A stretch of 54,427 nt of DNA from an uncultured Sulfitobacter sp. GTDB taxonomy: Bacteria; Pseudomonadota; Alphaproteobacteria; Rhodobacterales; Rhodobacteraceae. Every line of letters begins with the position of its first letter. The first letter of the stretch is position 1. The position numbers and the translations under genes are program-made. The notes beneath the pieces are model-generated. The model worked only from the letters and a program-made list of their open reading frames with translations. It had not been told where the DNA came from and did no database searches. The DNA lies in contig CAKZPD010000038.1 in assembly GCA_937138475.1 (NCBI GenBank), forward strand, positions 1-54,427. Reading direction: 5' to 3'. Positions 17,443 to 26,614 of the stretch are shown one piece after another.

Positions 17443-18417
17443 TTAGGCAGGAAAGTGGCAGGCGATCTTGTGGTCCCCCGCCACTTTCATTTCGGGGCGT
17501 TCGCTGCGGCAGCGGCTCTGGGCCTTGGGGCATCGCCCGGCAAAGGCGCACCCCTGCGGCGGGTTGATCGGGCTGGGCGGATCGCCGGTGATCTGCATGG
17601 CGCGGGCATAGCCCTGCGATTTGCGTCGTTTCAGGGATGGCGCCGCTGACAAAAGCGCCTGGGTATAGGGGTGTTGCGGCTGGGTAAACAGCCGTTCAAC
17701 CGGCGCGCTTTCCACGATTTTGCCCAGATACATGACCGCGACATCGTCGCAAACATGACGCACCACCCCCAGATCATGGCTGATAAACAGGTAACTCAGC
17801 CCTAATTCGGTCTTGAGATGTCCAAGCAGGTTAAGAATCTGTGCCTGAATGGCCACATCGAGGGCGCTGACCGGTTCATCGCAGACTAACAGCTGCGGAT
17901 TGGTGGTCAAGGCGCGGGCAATTGAAATCCTTTGCCGCTGGCCACCCGAAAACTGATGGGGAAAGAGGTTCAGTTGATCCTCGCGCAGACCGACACGGGT
18001 AAAGAGCGTTCGCACCCGGTCCATCCGGGTGGCGGGCGTGCCTATGTTCATCAAGTCCAAAGGTTCGCGCACGATATCCGCGACGCGCGCGCGCGGGTTG
18101 AGCGATGAATAGGGGTCTTGAAAGATCAGGCCGATATCCTTGCGTTGGCGGCGCATTGCGTCCTCATCCAGCGCCAGAAGGTCCGTCCCGTTCATCAGCA
18201 CCTGCCCCGAGGCCGCCGGGGCAAGGCGGATCGCGGACATCGCCGTTGTGGTTTTGCCCGATCCGCTTTCGCCAACAATGCCAAGCGCCCGTCCTTTGGC
18301 GAGGGTGAATGACACCGAGCGCACCGCCTCAAGATAGGGCCGCGGTCCAAAGGGGCGGGGGCGCGGCAGCGCGAACCGCACCGTCAGATCCCGCACTTCG
18401 AGCAAGGGGGCCGTCAT
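17443..18417 (-). CDS. Peptide/nickel-type ABC transporter ATP-binding protein (DppF-like)
   Basis: 324 residues from the ATG at 18417, which overlaps the stop of the preceding gene; a longer frame would run into that gene. Walker A GESGSGKTT, signature FSGGQRQR, Walker B LLVCDEP and the C-terminal oligopeptide-transporter extension with a Cys cluster (CAFAGRCP...CRSE) are visible. With the DppD-like partner it energises import of a peptide-like or amide-like substrate. It is the last gene of a five-gene leftward operon. Confidence 0.9.
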   Translation of the reverse strand: MTAPLLEVRDLTVRFALPRPRPFGPRPYLEAVRSVSFTLAKGRALGIVGESGSGKTTTAMSAIRLAPAASGQVLMNGTDLLALDEDAMRRQRKDIGLIFQDPYSSLNPRARVADIVREPLDLMNIGTPATRMDRVRTLFTRVGLREDQLNLFPHQFSGGQRQRISIARALTTNPQLLVCDEPVSALDVAIQAQILNLLGHLKTELGLSYLFISHDLGVVRHVCDDVAVMYLGKIVESAPVERLFTQPQHPYTQALLSAAPSLKRRKSQGYARAMQITGDPPSPINPPQGCAFAGRCPKAQSRCRSERPEMKVAGDHKIACHFPA

Positions 18418-19388
18418 AGGCGCGCCTCCTCTATGGCGTGACAGGCGACGGGATGGTGCCCGTGATCGGTCAAAACCGGTTTTTCGCGGGTGCAGCGGGC
18501 ATCGGCATGGGCGCATCGGGCGGCAAAGGCGCAGCCATCCCCCAGCAGGTGCAGTGGCGGCACCACGCCGGGGATTTCCTTTAGGCTTGTGTCACCTTTG
18601 CCGACGTTGGGAATGCAATCGATCAGCCCGTGGGCATAGGGGTGTTGGGGATGGTCCAGCACGTCATCGGCCCGCGCGCTTTCGATCACCCGTCCGGCAT
18701 ACATCACCGCCACCCGGTCGGCCATTTCGGCAATCGCACCCATGTCATGGGTGATCAGGATGATCGCTGCCCCAAAATCGCGCTGAATTTCATTCAAAAG
18801 ATCAAAGATCTGTGCCTGAACCGTCACATCCAGCGCCGTAGTCGGCTCATCCGCGATAAGCAGCTTGGGGCGGCAAGAGACGGCCATCGCAATCATGACC
18901 CGTTGGCGCATCCCGCCAGAAAGCTGATGAGGATAATCTCGGGCGCGGGTATCGGGCGACGGGATGCCGACGCGATCCAGCAGGGCAATCGCCTGTTTGA
19001 ACGCCTGATCATGGCTGGCCTTTTGATGCAGCATGATGGCTTCGGCGATTTGCTCTCCGACGGTGAACACCGGGTTCAGTGATGTCATAGGCTCTTGAAA
19101 GATCATCGCGGCCTCAGCGCCGCGCAGGGCCCGCAGGCGGGCAGGAGACGCGGTTGTCAGCTCTTCTCCGTTCAGCTTGATCGATCCGCCTGCGATCTTG
19201 CCGGGCGGGGCGGGGATCAGCCCCATGACCGACAGGGCGGTAATGGATTTGCCGCAGCCGCTTTCCCCGACAACGCCCAGCGTTTCGCCTGCGTTGACGT
19301 GCAATGAAACCGAATCGAGCGCGGTCACCCGCCCGTGCCGGGTGTTAAAGGTGACATGCAGGTCTGAAATGTCCAAAAGAGCAGTCAT
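18414..19388 (-). CDS. Peptide-type ABC transporter ATP-binding protein (DppD-like)
   Basis: 324 residues. Walker A GESGCGKS, signature LSGGMRQRV, Walker B LLIADEP and the DppD/OppD-type C-terminal cysteine motif ([14 protein letters not shown]) are present. Its ends overlap both neighbours by four bases (ATGA), so it is translationally coupled. It should pair with the DppF-like ATPase as a heterodimer. Confidence 0.9.
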   Translation of the reverse strand: MTALLDISDLHVTFNTRHGRVTALDSVSLHVNAGETLGVVGESGCGKSITALSVMGLIPAPPGKIAGGSIKLNGEELTTASPARLRALRGAEAAMIFQEPMTSLNPVFTVGEQIAEAIMLHQKASHDQAFKQAIALLDRVGIPSPDTRARDYPHQLSGGMRQRVMIAMAVSCRPKLLIADEPTTALDVTVQAQIFDLLNEIQRDFGAAIILITHDMGAIAEMADRVAVMYAGRVIESARADDVLDHPQHPYAHGLIDCIPNVGKGDTSLKEIPGVVPPLHLLGDGCAFAARCAHADARCTREKPVLTDHGHHPVACHAIEEARL

Positions 19389-20263
19389 CGTTCCCTCAGC
19401 TTTGGGTTAAAGGCATCATTGAGACCATCGCCAACCAGCGAGACAGCAAAAACCGTTAGAAAAATCGCAAGGCCCGGAAAGGTCACCGGCCACCAGGCGT
19501 CGAGGATGTAATCGCGGTTTGCCCCGATCATCAGCCCCCAGGACATGACGTTGGGATCGCCAAGACCCAGAAAGGACAGACCTGCCTCGAACAGGATCGC
19601 AACGCCAATGGTCAGGGTCGCGGATACGATCAGGGGCGGCGCGGCATTGGGCAGGATCACCTTCCAGATAATCCGCCGGTTACGCGCCCCAATTGCGCGG
19701 GCCGCAGTGACATATTCAAGTTCCTTGATTTTCAGAAATTCAGCGCGGGTCAATCGGGCGGTTTGCGGCCAGCTGACCACGCCGATGGCAATGGCAATGG
19801 TCCACAGCGATGGGGAAAACAGGGTAACCAGCACCATGGCAAACAAAAGCGCGGGTAACACCTGAAAAAATTCGGTGATGCGCATCAGCAGGTTGTCCAC
19901 CCAACCCCCATAATATCCAGAGAGCGCCCCCAAAGAAATACCGATCACCATGGTGATCAGCGCGGCAACCGCCCCTACGGCAAGGGTGGGGCCACCACCC
20001 ATCAGCAGCCCGGCAACGATGTCGCGCCCCAGGTAATCGGTGCCAAGGGGAAATTCCGGCGTCACGCCCGGCGGCTCGTGCGGGGCCCAGACGATATCAA
20101 AGGGATCGCCCTGATATAGAAACGCGCCATAAAGGGTGATGACAATGATCGCGATCAGCAGCCCCAGGCCAAACACGGCCGGCAGGTTGCGCCGAAACAT
20201 GCGCCAGGCCTCGCGGCTTGGGCTTTGGGCGATATAGGTTTCTGTCATTGGCTGGTTTGTCAT
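19385..20263 (-). CDS. Peptide-type ABC transporter permease (DppC-like)
   Basis: 292 residues. A cytoplasmic N-terminus and first helix (about 30-50) are followed by the periplasmic GTDYLGRD segment characteristic of DppC/OppC, then about five more helices. The ATPase-docking loop is YVTAARAIGARNRRIIWKVI. It overlaps both neighbouring genes by four bases. Confidence 0.9.
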   Translation of the reverse strand: MTNQPMTETYIAQSPSREAWRMFRRNLPAVFGLGLLIAIIVITLYGAFLYQGDPFDIVWAPHEPPGVTPEFPLGTDYLGRDIVAGLLMGGGPTLAVGAVAALITMVIGISLGALSGYYGGWVDNLLMRITEFFQVLPALLFAMVLVTLFSPSLWTIAIAIGVVSWPQTARLTRAEFLKIKELEYVTAARAIGARNRRIIWKVILPNAAPPLIVSATLTIGVAILFEAGLSFLGLGDPNVMSWGLMIGANRDYILDAWWPVTFPGLAIFLTVFAVSLVGDGLNDAFNPKLRER

Positions 20264-21237
20264 GTCCGGCCTCTCAGTCTGGGGTCGGCCCAGCGATAGG
20301 AAATATCGGTCAGGATATTGGCGATGACCACCATGGCAGAGGCAAAGAACAAAACCCCCATGATGGTCGGGTAATCCCTGCGCAGGATGCTGTCAAAGGC
20401 CAGACGCCCCATGCCGGGCCAGTTGAACACCGTTTCCACCAGAAGCGCGCCTGAAATGAGGTTGCCAAATTGCAGCCCGGCCACGGTCAGGATGGGCAGG
20501 GCCGCGTTGCGCAGCGCATGCCGGAACAGCACCGATCGCTCTGATGCGCCCTTGGCGCGGGCGGTGCGGATATAATCGGACCCCAGCACATCCAGCATCG
20601 AAGCGCGGCTAAGGCGTGCATATTGCGCCAGATAAATGATCGCGAGGGTAAAGGCCGGCAGCACCAGATGGTGCAGGACATCTAGGGTTTTGACCACGGG
20701 GCCAGCATCGCGCAGCCGCACCGATTGCATGCCCTCGACCGGAAAGATCGGCAGCGCCGAGGCAAAGACGATAATCAGCATGATGCCCGTCCAGAACACC
20801 GGGACCGCATAGCCGATGGTGGCAAAGACGGAGACAAAGCCCGACATGATCCCGTTTGGCTTGCGCGCGGCCAGCACCCCAAGGCAGACCCCGATCAGGA
20901 TGGATAGGGCTTGCGCGCTGATGACCAGCAAAATGGTCGGCCCAATCCGCATGGAAATCAGCTTGGCGACCGGCTGGTTAAAGAAAAAGCTCTCCCCAAG
21001 ATCGCCCTGTGCGATGGAACTGACATAAATCCAAAGCTGGGTCAGAAGGGGCTGGTTCAGGCCATAGTCTTCGCGGATCTGGGCCAGCATTTCCTCGGTT
21101 GCGCCGCCCATTTCTCCGGCGATCACGATTGCCGGATCCCCTGGCGCCAGACGGATCAGCAGGAAATTCAAAATGACGACGCCAAGCATGAGCAAGAGGC
21201 CATAGCCGATACGCCGCAGCAAAAATGAAAAGGTCAT
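20260..21237 (-). CDS. Peptide-type ABC transporter permease (DppB-like)
   Basis: 325 residues with six predicted helices. The DppB/OppB N-terminus (LLRRIGYGLLLMLGVVILNF, LIRLAPGDP) and the docking loop YIRTARAKGASERSVLFRHA are clear. First permease gene of the operon, beginning 58 bp after the binding-protein gene, with a perfect stem-loop in that gap. Confidence 0.9.
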   Translation of the reverse strand: MTFSFLLRRIGYGLLLMLGVVILNFLLIRLAPGDPAIVIAGEMGGATEEMLAQIREDYGLNQPLLTQLWIYVSSIAQGDLGESFFFNQPVAKLISMRIGPTILLVISAQALSILIGVCLGVLAARKPNGIMSGFVSVFATIGYAVPVFWTGIMLIIVFASALPIFPVEGMQSVRLRDAGPVVKTLDVLHHLVLPAFTLAIIYLAQYARLSRASMLDVLGSDYIRTARAKGASERSVLFRHALRNAALPILTVAGLQFGNLISGALLVETVFNWPGMGRLAFDSILRRDYPTIMGVLFFASAMVVIANILTDISYRWADPRLRGRT

Positions 21238-21254
21238 GTTAATCTTTCAAGGGC

Positions 21255-21283
21255 GCTCTGCCCGGCGCGGTTCCGGGCAGAGC
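21255..21283 (-). promoter_or_regulatory. Intercistronic stem-loop after the binding-protein gene
   Basis: GCTCTGCCCGG (21255-21265) and CCGGGCAGAGC (21273-21283) form a perfect 11-bp stem with a 7-nt loop, 13 bp past the binding-protein stop. No T run follows on the minus strand, so message stabilisation or partial termination before the permease genes is more likely than full termination. Confidence 0.6.
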
Positions 21284-21295
21284 ATGGGGTTCAGA

Positions 21296-22852
21296 TCAAT
21301 CGGACCATTCGACCATATCCATCGGGTGCATGCTGCCCCAGATGCCGGTCGGAACATTTTTCAGCTTGGCGTTATAAGCCGTGTGATAGGGCAGGGCATT
21401 GATCCAGTAGACGGGCAGATCTGTGGCAACGATTTGCTGGAATTCAGCATAAAGCGCTTTGCGCTTGGTGTCGTCCTGTTCCACGGCGGCCGAATTCAAC
21501 AGGGCATCGACTTTGGCGTTGCTGTATTGCTGGGTATTGGACCAGATCACGCCTTGTTTGATGTTGTCGCTTAGATAGGTGCGGTGAACACCAATCACCG
21601 GATCGCCCCAGTTAAAGACGATATCCATCGACAGCTCAAAATCATGTCCGCCGACACGTCCGGCCCATGTGGGGAAATCCGGGGCCGCGCGCACGGTTAT
21701 GTCGATGCCGATCTTCTTGAGCTGGGATTTCATATATTCGGCGATGGATTGCTGCTGTTCCTTTGGGCCGGGGATGTAATCAATCGTCAACTCCATCCCA
21801 TCGGCAAAGCCGGCATCGGCCATCAGCGCCTGCGCCTTTTCCAGATCAACGTCATAGGCGGGGATCGACGCATCGAAATAGGGCGATCCCTCGATGATCG
21901 GGCCGCGCTGGGGCGCGGATACACCGCGGTGCAAGGCCTTGGTGATAAAGTTCCGGTCAACGGCATAAGCAATCGCTTGCCGCACGCGCACATCAGACAG
22001 TTTGGGCGATGCGGTGTTGAACGCCAGCCAGTTGATCGGGCCAACGGCGGCATAGCCATCTGCGGTGATGGTCAGCGCATCCACCTTTTCAAGGCGTTTG
22101 ATCTCTTGCGATCCGGCCATAAAGGGATACATGTCGGCCTCGCCATTTTCCATGGCGATCAGCAGGGCGGATGGATCCTTGATGATCCGAACGATGATCT
22201 CGTCCAGCTTGGGGCGGCCCTCGATGAAAAAGTTGGGGTTCTTTTTCAAAACGATGGCTTCGCCCGGCGTGAATTCTTCGAGCATGAAAGGACCGGACCC
22301 GATTGGTGCCGAATTGGCCGGATGGGATTTGGCATCCTGTCCATCACCGAAAATATGCTTGGGCATCACCGGGGCCAAGGCCGGCGACAGCGCCAGCAAC
22401 AGGGCTGGGTGCGGCTGGCTGAGCTTGATAATGGCGGTATGGGCATCGGGGGTTTCAATCGCCTCAATCGGGGCGAACATCGACTTGAATGGATGGTTTT
22501 CCTTGGTGGTCATGATCGAAAACGCAACGTCTTCCGATGTGACCGGCGCGCCATCGTGAAAGGTCGCATTGTCAACAAGGTGCAGCGTGACCGTTTTGCC
22601 ATCGGCCGAGGTTTCCCAGCTTTTGGCCAGATAGGGCTGCGGTTCCCAGTTTTCGTCATAGCGCAGGGGCGATGCAAAAATCTGAGTCGACGGAACGGCA
22701 GTGGCAATGCCGGATTGAACCGCCCCGTTAAGGTGGCGCGGCACCTGCGAGGATGCAATCACAAGCGTGCCGCCATCGGCAAAGGCCATTGGCGTTGCCA
22801 ATGTGCCGACCGCAATCGCGGCCGCCCCCATAAGCCTTGCAAAAACTGTCAT
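21296..22852 (-). CDS. Peptide-type ABC transporter substrate-binding protein (family 5)
   Basis: 518 residues, SBP_bac_5 family. A Sec signal peptide (about 1-25, ending MAFA) leads to a periplasmic DppA/OppA-like protein with the typical YDENWEPQPYLAKSWETSADG and FHDGAPVTSEDVAFS segments. AGGGAGAG precedes the ATG. It heads the leftward transporter operon and lies 90 bp downstream of the LysR gene. The ligand is unknown; linkage to an amidohydrolase suggests an amide, N-acyl amino acid or small peptide. Confidence 0.9.
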   Translation of the reverse strand: MTVFARLMGAAAIAVGTLATPMAFADGGTLVIASSQVPRHLNGAVQSGIATAVPSTQIFASPLRYDENWEPQPYLAKSWETSADGKTVTLHLVDNATFHDGAPVTSEDVAFSIMTTKENHPFKSMFAPIEAIETPDAHTAIIKLSQPHPALLLALSPALAPVMPKHIFGDGQDAKSHPANSAPIGSGPFMLEEFTPGEAIVLKKNPNFFIEGRPKLDEIIVRIIKDPSALLIAMENGEADMYPFMAGSQEIKRLEKVDALTITADGYAAVGPINWLAFNTASPKLSDVRVRQAIAYAVDRNFITKALHRGVSAPQRGPIIEGSPYFDASIPAYDVDLEKAQALMADAGFADGMELTIDYIPGPKEQQQSIAEYMKSQLKKIGIDITVRAAPDFPTWAGRVGGHDFELSMDIVFNWGDPVIGVHRTYLSDNIKQGVIWSNTQQYSNAKVDALLNSAAVEQDDTKRKALYAEFQQIVATDLPVYWINALPYHTAYNAKLKNVPTGIWGSMHPMDMVEWSD

Positions 22853-22942
22853 GAACTCTCTCCCTTGGAATTATGATTGACGTCAGGCTACTCTCGCTGA
22901 TTGATACAGAAAACATGGTTTTGTGATGTTCTTAAATACATT

Positions 22943-23881
22943 CTATGCGGCATAGTTGCGTGGGCGCAGACACAGGCTGCTGAAGTGCCCCTCTTGAACG
23001 AGATCCCTGCTGATGGTCAAAACCGCCTTGAGCACCGTTGAACGCTGTGCGTTTGCGGTATAGGCCACGCCAAAATCCGGCTCATCAAGCTGGCCCAGCA
23101 GCGGACGGCAGGCGTATCCGCTGGTTTCCAGTTGGTCCCCGTGACCATAGATATTGAGGATTGAATATCCAAGGTTTGCTGCGACAAGGCCGCGCAGCAC
23201 CGATGATGATTTGGTCCGATGAACCACCTTTGGCTCAAGGCCCTGACTGCTGAACAGGCCGCCGAAATAGCTTTGCGTGGTGGGCAGATCCAGCATGATC
23301 ATCGGCAGATCGGCCAGATCCTCAAGGCGAAGCGCGCTGCGCCGGGCCAGGGGGGAATCTTGTGCGATCAGAGCAAAGGGGCGCGCCTTGAACATCTGCA
23401 AGAACGGCTGCCCCTGCCGCGTGACGCGCTGATAGGTCAGGGCCATGTCCACCGCGCCGCTGTAAAGCAAATCGGCAATCTGCTGCATATCGCCTTCCTT
23501 GATGTCGATACGGACGGCCGGGTAAATCTTGGCAATCCGTTTCAGCAATGGCGGCAGGACAAAGGGCGCTGTTGGGGCGTAGCAGGCCAGGCGCAGCGTC
23601 CCGGTTGGAGAACCGTCCAGACTCATCAAATCGCTGTCGAAAATGCGGCATTGGTCCAGAAATTCGGCGACGCGGACACCGACATCGCGCCCGGTTTCGG
23701 TTGGAATCAGCCCTTTGGCCGGAACGCGTCGGAACAGGCTGCCGCCCAATGAGGATTCGATCATGTCGATGGCTGCGGTGATTGACGATTGCGAGATGTT
23801 CATCTCTTGGGCCGCCCGCGCAATAGACCCGGTGCGCAGGGCCGCGTCAAAGTACCGAAGTTGTTTGATCGTAAATCGCAT
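22943..23881 (-). CDS. LysR-family transcriptional regulator
   Basis: 312 residues. The N-terminal winged helix-turn-helix (about 1-60; SIARAAQEMNISQSSITAAI) is followed by the LysR effector domain (about 92-300). It is transcribed away from the amidohydrolase gene with 101 bp between the starts, and toward the ABC transporter operon. It probably controls both, using the substrate or its hydrolysis product as inducer. Confidence 0.9.
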   Translation of the reverse strand: MRFTIKQLRYFDAALRTGSIARAAQEMNISQSSITAAIDMIESSLGGSLFRRVPAKGLIPTETGRDVGVRVAEFLDQCRIFDSDLMSLDGSPTGTLRLACYAPTAPFVLPPLLKRIAKIYPAVRIDIKEGDMQQIADLLYSGAVDMALTYQRVTRQGQPFLQMFKARPFALIAQDSPLARRSALRLEDLADLPMIMLDLPTTQSYFGGLFSSQGLEPKVVHRTKSSSVLRGLVAANLGYSILNIYGHGDQLETSGYACRPLLGQLDEPDFGVAYTANAQRSTVLKAVLTISRDLVQEGHFSSLCLRPRNYAA

Positions 23882-23955
23882 GGTCTAAATCCCGCATTCA
23901 ATAAAGTAATGACCCACAGTAATTCTATTTTTCCGATGGTCAAAGCTGCGCTAGG

Positions 23956-23967
23956 TCTTGATCAAGA
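23956..23967. promoter_or_regulatory. Palindrome in the LysR/amidohydrolase divergent region
   Basis: TCTTGATCAAGA is a perfect 12-bp palindrome 16 bp before the amidohydrolase start. It sits where a LysR activation/repression site would be expected. The same spacer also holds a direct repeat AGTAAT...AGTAAT near 23905-23923. Confidence 0.35.
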
Positions 23968-23982
23968 AAAAGAGGGCCTCTC

Positions 23983-25608
23983 ATGTCGGATATTATTGTT
24001 TTTGAAGCAAAAAAAATCATTACGATGGATTCAAACCAGCCAGAAGCCACCCATGTTGCCGTGCGCGATGGCCGCATTCTGGCGGTTGGCGGCGCCGATT
24101 GCGCAGAGGCTTGGGGCGGGGGGCGTGTCGATGAGCGCCTAAGGCATGCGGTGCTTTGTCCGGGGTTTGTCGAAGGGCACGCCCATATGATGGCCGGCGC
24201 GATGTGGAAATATGCCTATGCGGGATATCATGACCGGATCGACCCGGACGGCAAGCTGTGGCCGGGGCTGACCGACATCGAAAGCGTGATCAACGGCCTG
24301 AGCAGCTATGAGGCCGATCTGCCCGTTGGCGATCCCCTGGTTGGATGGGGGTTTGATCCGATTTTTTTGACAACGGAACGGTTAAACAAGTCACATCTGG
24401 ATCAGATCAGCGCCACGCGCCCGATTGCGATCATCTATTCTAATTTCCACCTGATGTGTGTCAATTCCGTGGCGCTTGAAATGGCGGGCTATGACGCCGG
24501 CACCAATGCCGAAGGCGTGGTCAAAGGCGCCGATGGCAGCCCGACCGGCGAGTTGCAGGAAATGGCCGCGATGTTCCCGGTGATGCGCCGGCTTGGCGTT
24601 GATTTTCGCGGGTTGTCGCAAAAAAAGGAATCGATCAGCGCCTATGCCCAGGTGGCACAGCGCGCGGGCGTGACGACGATCACCGATCTATATTCCATGA
24701 TGGAAGAGGCGGATTTGGCCACGATGTTGCAGGTCACCGGACAAGAGGATTTTCCCCTGCGTATTGTCCCGGCGCTTGGGGCTTCGGGCAATCCAGCGCA
24801 AATCGCGGACAAGGCTTTGGCGTTGCGGGAACGCTCCACGGACAAGCTGCGGCTGGGGGCGGTCAAGCTGATGACCGATGGATCGATCCAGGGATGGACG
24901 GCGCGGGTCAAATGGCCCGGATATGTGGGCGGGCAGCCGAACGGCATTTGGAATACATCCCCCAAGGATATTCATGCGCTGGCCGAGGAAATGCAAAAGC
25001 GCGGCGTTCAGATGCATATTCATGTGAATGGTGATGAATCTGCCGAGGTTGCGCTAGATGCGATCGAGGCCGCGATGCAGAAATACCCATGGTCTGCGCA
25101 TCGCCATGTGCTGCAACATTGCCAGATGATGGGGCGTGATCTGCTTCAGCGCGCGGCGGACATGGGGGTTTGCACCAATATTTTCTCCAACCATATCTGG
25201 TATTTTGGTGATCAGCATGTGACGCTGACCCTTGGGCCAGAGCGCGCGGCGCGGATGGATGCGGCCCGCACCGCCTTGGATTTGGGCGTGAATGTTGCCA
25301 TCCATTCGGATGCTCCGGTGACCCCGCTTGGGCCGCTTTTCACCGCGTGGTGCGCGGTGAACCGCAAAACCATGAGCGGCAAGACCCTTGGCCCGGCGCA
25401 GTGCATCACGGTCGCTGAGGCGCTTTTCGCGATCACCATGGGGGCGGCCTATACCCTTAAGCTGGACAGCGACATCGGCAGCATTGAAAGCGGCAAGATC
25501 GCGGATTTCGCCGTTCTGGCCGATGATCCAACCGCCTGTGACCCCATGATGCTCAAGGACATCAAGGTCTTGGGAACCGTGTCGGGGGGGCGGGTGCATC
25601 TGCTATGA
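23983..25608 (+). CDS. Metal-dependent amidohydrolase, YtcJ-like (amidohydrolase family 3)
   Basis: 541 residues. The metal-binding HxH is visible in GFVEGHAHMM (His66, His68), with further histidines in QMHIHVNGD and VLQHCQMMG and the C-terminal aspartate in IHSDAP (Asp443). It is probably a cytoplasmic hydrolase of an amide, N-acyl or cyclic amide bond; the exact substrate is unknown. GAGGG precedes the ATG. Its stop overlaps the start of the COG0523 GTPase gene (ATGA). It is divergent from a LysR gene and a peptide-type ABC transporter, suggesting uptake and hydrolysis of one substrate. Confidence 0.85.
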   Translation: MSDIIVFEAKKIITMDSNQPEATHVAVRDGRILAVGGADCAEAWGGGRVDERLRHAVLCPGFVEGHAHMMAGAMWKYAYAGYHDRIDPDGKLWPGLTDIESVINGLSSYEADLPVGDPLVGWGFDPIFLTTERLNKSHLDQISATRPIAIIYSNFHLMCVNSVALEMAGYDAGTNAEGVVKGADGSPTGELQEMAAMFPVMRRLGVDFRGLSQKKESISAYAQVAQRAGVTTITDLYSMMEEADLATMLQVTGQEDFPLRIVPALGASGNPAQIADKALALRERSTDKLRLGAVKLMTDGSIQGWTARVKWPGYVGGQPNGIWNTSPKDIHALAEEMQKRGVQMHIHVNGDESAEVALDAIEAAMQKYPWSAHRHVLQHCQMMGRDLLQRAADMGVCTNIFSNHIWYFGDQHVTLTLGPERAARMDAARTALDLGVNVAIHSDAPVTPLGPLFTAWCAVNRKTMSGKTLGPAQCITVAEALFAITMGAAYTLKLDSDIGSIESGKIADFAVLADDPTACDPMMLKDIKVLGTVSGGRVHLL

Positions 25609-26495
25609 AACAGCGGTTGCCGCTCAGCGTGATTTCCGGGTATCTGGGGGCGGGGAAAACCACCCTGATCAACCGGCTCTTGTCCGAGCCGCATGGCCAA
25701 AAGCTGTTGATTATGGTGAATGATTTTGGGGCGATCAACATTGATGCAAGCCTGCTGGAAAGCGCGACAAACGATACCCTGACCCTGACCAATGGCTGTG
25801 TGTGCTGCACCATGGGGGCCGATCTGTATATGGCGATCGGGGATGTTCTGGATCAGCCCGCACGCCCCGATCACCTGATTATCGAGGCATCGGGCATTTC
25901 CGATCCAGCCAGAATTGCCCAGGTCGCCGAGACCGAGCCAGAGCTAAGCTATGGCGGGATCATGACCCTGGTGGATGCGCTGGAATACCCGCAACTGGCG
26001 CAGGATGCGCAAATCGGCCCTCAGGTTCGTGATCAGGTTCGGGTGGCGGATGCGGTGTTGATCAGCAAGGCGGCGCAACCGGACGCGGCCTTGTCATTGC
26101 AGCTTGGGGCATTGACGCGTGGGCAAATTCTGAACTTGGCCGATCTGCCGCAGGTGGCCCCGATTGTGTTGGGCGGACGGGCGGCGCAGGCCCCTCGGGT
26201 GCGGGCGCACCTGCATCCGGCATATGAGGGCTGGTCCTTTCAGGGGCCGGGGCACATCAGCCGCAAAGATCTGGAAGCCGCGCTGGCCACGCGGCCGGGT
26301 GGCCTGTTTCGCGTCAAGGGTTTTGTCGCCCACACGCCGCATTCAGGATGGGAGGTTCACGCCGTCGGCCGGTCGGTCAGTATAAAGCCCCATAAACGCC
26401 CCACTTTGACTGAACTGGTGGGTATCGGCTTGCGCGGTGCGTTCGATCCCGCCGAGGCCGACAAATGGTGGCAAGACGCAAAGCATTGCGATTGA
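25605..26495 (+). CDS. G3E-family GTPase, CobW/COG0523 metallochaperone-like
   Basis: 296 residues. Walker A GYLGAGKTT (12-20), the family's metal-binding CxCC in NGCVCC (Cys65, Cys67, Cys68) and a Walker B region ending IIEASG are present. The guanine-specificity motif is unusual: SKAAQPD (154-160) stands where NKxD is expected. A C-terminal CobW-type domain covers about 205-290. Such proteins insert or supply zinc or other metals to client enzymes. Translational coupling to the amidohydrolase strongly suggests that enzyme is the client; this is inference. Confidence 0.85.
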   Translation: MKQRLPLSVISGYLGAGKTTLINRLLSEPHGQKLLIMVNDFGAINIDASLLESATNDTLTLTNGCVCCTMGADLYMAIGDVLDQPARPDHLIIEASGISDPARIAQVAETEPELSYGGIMTLVDALEYPQLAQDAQIGPQVRDQVRVADAVLISKAAQPDAALSLQLGALTRGQILNLADLPQVAPIVLGGRAAQAPRVRAHLHPAYEGWSFQGPGHISRKDLEAALATRPGGLFRVKGFVAHTPHSGWEVHAVGRSVSIKPHKRPTLTELVGIGLRGAFDPAEADKWWQDAKHCD

Positions 26496-26544
26496 AGCCC
26501 CTTCTTGGAACGGGTCTTTGGTATTGAAGGCCCCAATGGGCTTG

Positions 26545-26575
26545 AAAAAAACGGGCCCCAAGGCGTCTTGCCCCG
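26545..26575 (-). terminator. Candidate intrinsic terminator of the second peptide transporter operon
   Basis: On the minus strand an imperfect stem (CGGG/CCCG outer and CAAG/CTTG inner, with unequal internal loops) is followed by seven T residues, 40 bp past the stop of the fused ATPase gene. Confidence 0.4.
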
Positions 26576-26614
26576 AACTGGTTCGTATAGGCAGATTAAC
26601 GGCATCTGTCCGCG

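Noticed and set aside
21584..22876. Open frame of 430 codons on the + strand
   Set aside because: Antisense to an intact binding-protein gene; no recognisable motif, biased composition and no ribosome site.
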